From Rubrivivax sp. (GTDB lineage Bacteria; Pseudomonadota; Gammaproteobacteria; Burkholderiales; Burkholderiaceae_C), in assembly GCA_021300575.1 (NCBI GenBank), contig JAJTDM010000031.1, positions 1-43,614 of the forward strand: a stretch of 43,614 bases of DNA, read 5' to 3'. The notes below the pieces were generated by a model, which worked only from the letters and a program-made list of their open reading frames with translations, was not told the origin of the DNA and did no database searches. The stretch's first letter is position 1. Each line of letters begins with the position of its first letter. Made by a program: the position numbers and the translations under genes. This document shows positions 42,057-43,614 of this stretch, piece by piece.

Positions 42057-43030
42057 TGCACCGTCACCTTGGCCGCCTTGACTGCGGCCGACCAGCGCGC
42101 ATGCTCGGCGTTCAGGAAACGGCCGAACTCCTCGGGCGTGTCGGCGGCCACGTCGGCGCCCAGGTTCTTCAGGCGCTCGACCATGTCGGGCTGGCGCAGC
42201 ACGGCCACGATGTCGGCGTTGATCTTCGCGACGATGTCCTTCGGCGTGGCCGCGGCGACGACGACACCGAACCAGGCATAGGCCTCGTACTCGGGGTAAC
42301 CCGACTCCTTGAGCGTCGGCACCTGCGGCCAGTAGGGCACGCGCCGGTCCGAGGTCATCGCCAGCGCCTGCAGCTTGCCGGAGGTGACGTGCTGCATCAC
42401 CTCGAGCGGGCTCGCGAACATGAAGGACACCTGGCCGGCGACCAGGTCGATCACCGCCGGGCCGCCACCCTTGTAGGGCACGTGCAGCGGCTGGATCGCG
42501 GAGTGCAGCTGGAACAACTCCACCGCCAGATGCGGCAGGCTGCCGTTGCCCGGCGTGCCGTAGGCCAGCGCGCCGGGGGTCTTCTTCGCATGGTCGACGA
42601 ACTCGGCCAGCGTGCGCCCCGGCACCTTGGCCGGGTTGGTGACCACGACCAACGGGTTGGTGACGAGCAGCGTGACGGGCGTGAAGTCGCGCCGGCTGTC
42701 GTAGGGCAGCTTCGGGTAGGCGTACTGCGTGATCACGAAGGGCGCGGGCGCGAGCAGCATCGTGTAGCCATCGGCCGGGGCCTTGGCGACGATGTCGGCG
42801 CCGATGGTCGTGGCCGCGCCCGCCTTGTTGTCCACCACCACCGGCTGGCCCCAGCGCACGGCCAGCTTCTCGGCCACCATGCGGGCCACCACGTCAGACT
42901 GGCCGCCGGGCGCGAAGGGCACGACGAAGCGCACGGGCTTGTTCGGGAAAGCCGGCTGGGCCTGCACCGCCGTGACGGTCAGGGCGAATGCGGCATACAG
43001 CGTCGTGGCAGCGCGAATGAGCGTCTTCAT
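42053..43030 (-). CDS. Bug/TctC-family periplasmic solute receptor
   Basis: This 325-aa protein has signal 'MKTLIRAATTLYAAFALTVT', with cleavage near VQAQ, then 'FPNKPVRFVVPFAPGGQSDV', 'VVVDNKAGAATTIGADIVAK' and 'HVPYKGGGPAVIDLVAGQVS', all Bug-family marks. GAGGAG precedes the ATG at 43030. It is first in the minus-strand operon and is coupled to the CSPTR sulfatase by an ATGA overlap. It is distinct in sequence from the second receptor, so the two probably bind different or related ligands. Confidence 0.9.
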   Translation of the reverse strand: MKTLIRAATTLYAAFALTVTAVQAQPAFPNKPVRFVVPFAPGGQSDVVARMVAEKLAVRWGQPVVVDNKAGAATTIGADIVAKAPADGYTMLLAPAPFVITQYAYPKLPYDSRRDFTPVTLLVTNPLVVVTNPAKVPGRTLAEFVDHAKKTPGALAYGTPGNGSLPHLAVELFQLHSAIQPLHVPYKGGGPAVIDLVAGQVSFMFASPLEVMQHVTSGKLQALAMTSDRRVPYWPQVPTLKESGYPEYEAYAWFGVVVAAATPKDIVAKINADIVAVLRQPDMVERLKNLGADVAADTPEEFGRFLNAEHARWSAAVKAAKVTVQ

Positions 43031-43091
43031 GGGGGGTCTCCTCGTGGGCCGTTCGGGGCTGCCACGCGCCCGGGTCGGCGCAGGGGCTGTC

Positions 43092-43138
43092 TGGTCTGAA
43101 TTTCAGACCAATTTATCCGTACGCGGCGCCGGTGTCAA
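43092..43138 (-). promoter_or_regulatory. promoter and 19-bp operator of the sulfatase cluster
   Basis: On the minus strand TTGACA (43133-43138) and TAAATT (43110-43115) are 17 bp apart. Immediately after comes the perfect palindrome TGGTCTGAATTTCAGACCA (43092-43110), of the TGGTC-GACCA style bound by FadR-type GntR proteins. The divergent GntR gene is the likely binder. Confidence 0.8.
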
Positions 43139-43215
43139 TGCACAGTGAACCGAACGCACGCGGCCTCCGCCAACGGCCACGGGAATGCTGCCCCCCTTGC
43201 GGCACACTCCCGCGC

Positions 43216-43614
43216 ATGTCGATCCAACCGATCCGAGCGCCCCGCCTGCACGAGCGCATCGCGCAGGAAATCGCGCAGCTGATCGTCGCCGGTACCTTCA
43301 AGCCCGGCACGCGGCTGCCGGCCGAGCGCCAACTGGCGCAGTCGCTGAAAGTCTCGCGCAGCTCGCTGCGCGAGGCACTGAGCGCGCTGGAACTGCGCGG
43401 CCTGCTGGAAATCCGCCTCGGTTCCGGCGCCTACGTGCGGCGGCGCGCGACCGGGCCTGTGCCGGGCCGGTCCGCGGACGAGGCGGCCGACGGCTGCGGC
43501 ACCCCGGCCGAAGCCGCCGCCGAGAGCGAACTCTCGCCCTTCGACGTGTTGCGCGCGCGCCGCATCGTCGAGCCCGAGGCCGCGGCGCTGGCGGCGCGCC
43601 AGGCCACGCCGGCG
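43216..43614 (+). CDS. FadR-type GntR regulator (partial, runs off the window)
   Basis: The first 133 codons of a GntR regulator are present. The winged helix is 'LHERIAQEIAQLIVAGTFKP', 'LPAERQLAQSLKVSRSSLRE' and 'ALSALELRGLLEIRLGSGAY', followed by an Ala/Glu-rich linker and the opening of an FCD domain ('LSPFDVLRARRIVEPEAAAL'). It is divergent from the receptor-sulfatase operon with the palindromic site between them, so it probably represses that operon until the substrate appears. The 3' end is outside the window. Confidence 0.9.
   Translation, partial: MSIQPIRAPRLHERIAQEIAQLIVAGTFKPGTRLPAERQLAQSLKVSRSSLREALSALELRGLLEIRLGSGAYVRRRATGPVPGRSADEAADGCGTPAEAAAESELSPFDVLRARRIVEPEAAALAARQATPA

Noticed and set aside
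38838..42281. A 1147-codon open frame on the plus strand opposite the sulfatase/receptor genes
   Set aside because: Its translation is a His/Arg/Val/Gly-rich antisense shadow of high-GC coding DNA. The minus-strand genes have clear motifs, starts and ribosome-binding sites.

Overview
The window is high-GC, densely coded DNA that fits a Burkholderiales betaproteobacterium (Comamonadaceae or Sphaerotilaceae-like). This is an inference from the phosphonate gene set with its Burkholderia-type GntR regulator, the orphan Bug/TctC periplasmic receptors and the general protein style. No rRNA, tRNA or CRISPR array was seen.

Region 1 (1-2290) is a mixed left flank. It holds the C-terminal remnant of a flavoprotein, a DsrE-family protein, a two-motif CDGSH iron-sulfur protein, and an overlapping pair made of an unrecognised 86-aa protein and a minimal nucleotidyltransferase. 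The pair sits directly behind a glutamine-synthetase-like gene.

Region 2 (2302-14498) is a phosphonate catabolism island with two divergent arms. The minus arm reads phnS-phnT-phnU/V (2-aminoethylphosphonate ABC importer), then phnW (transaminase) and a glutamine-synthetase family gene. The plus arm reads phnR (GntR), phnA (phosphonoacetate hydrolase), phnY (phosphonoacetaldehyde dehydrogenase), a PhnZ-like HD oxygenase and an EamA-type membrane protein. Together they predict 2-AEP to phosphonoacetaldehyde to phosphonoacetate to acetate plus phosphate. The PhnZ-like enzyme offers a side entry for hydroxylated AEP. A GntR-type palindrome lies between the arms.

Region 3 (14617-33172) is a beta-1,3-glucan (laminarin/callose/curdlan-type) utilisation locus. 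It has a 1966-aa multimodular GH16 enzyme, a GH81 enzyme, a predicted outer-membrane barrel, a GH17 lipoprotein, a complete sugar ABC importer, a GH1 beta-glucosidase without a signal peptide, and a LacI regulator. Three identical 14-bp palindromes (TGAAAGCGCTTTCA) lie at three sigma70-like promoters, one for each transcription unit of the locus. The model is extracellular attack by GH16/GH81, diffusion through the barrel, trimming by GH17, ABC uptake, and cytoplasmic hydrolysis by GH1. There is no TonB/SusCD system in the locus.

Region 4 (33290-37298) is decayed. It contains a dimethylglycine-dehydrogenase-like gene with a C-terminal deletion and frameshift, a broken IS91-family transposase interrupted by an approximately 80-bp double-hairpin insert, two opposed IS66-family transposase tails, an unidentified C-terminal fragment and a LuxR-type HTH fragment.

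Region 5 (37264-43614) is a sulfatase cluster: two sulfatases without signal peptides, each paired and translationally coupled with a Bug/TctC receptor. It is read divergently from a FadR-type GntR regulator that runs off the window, with a 19-bp palindrome at the promoter.
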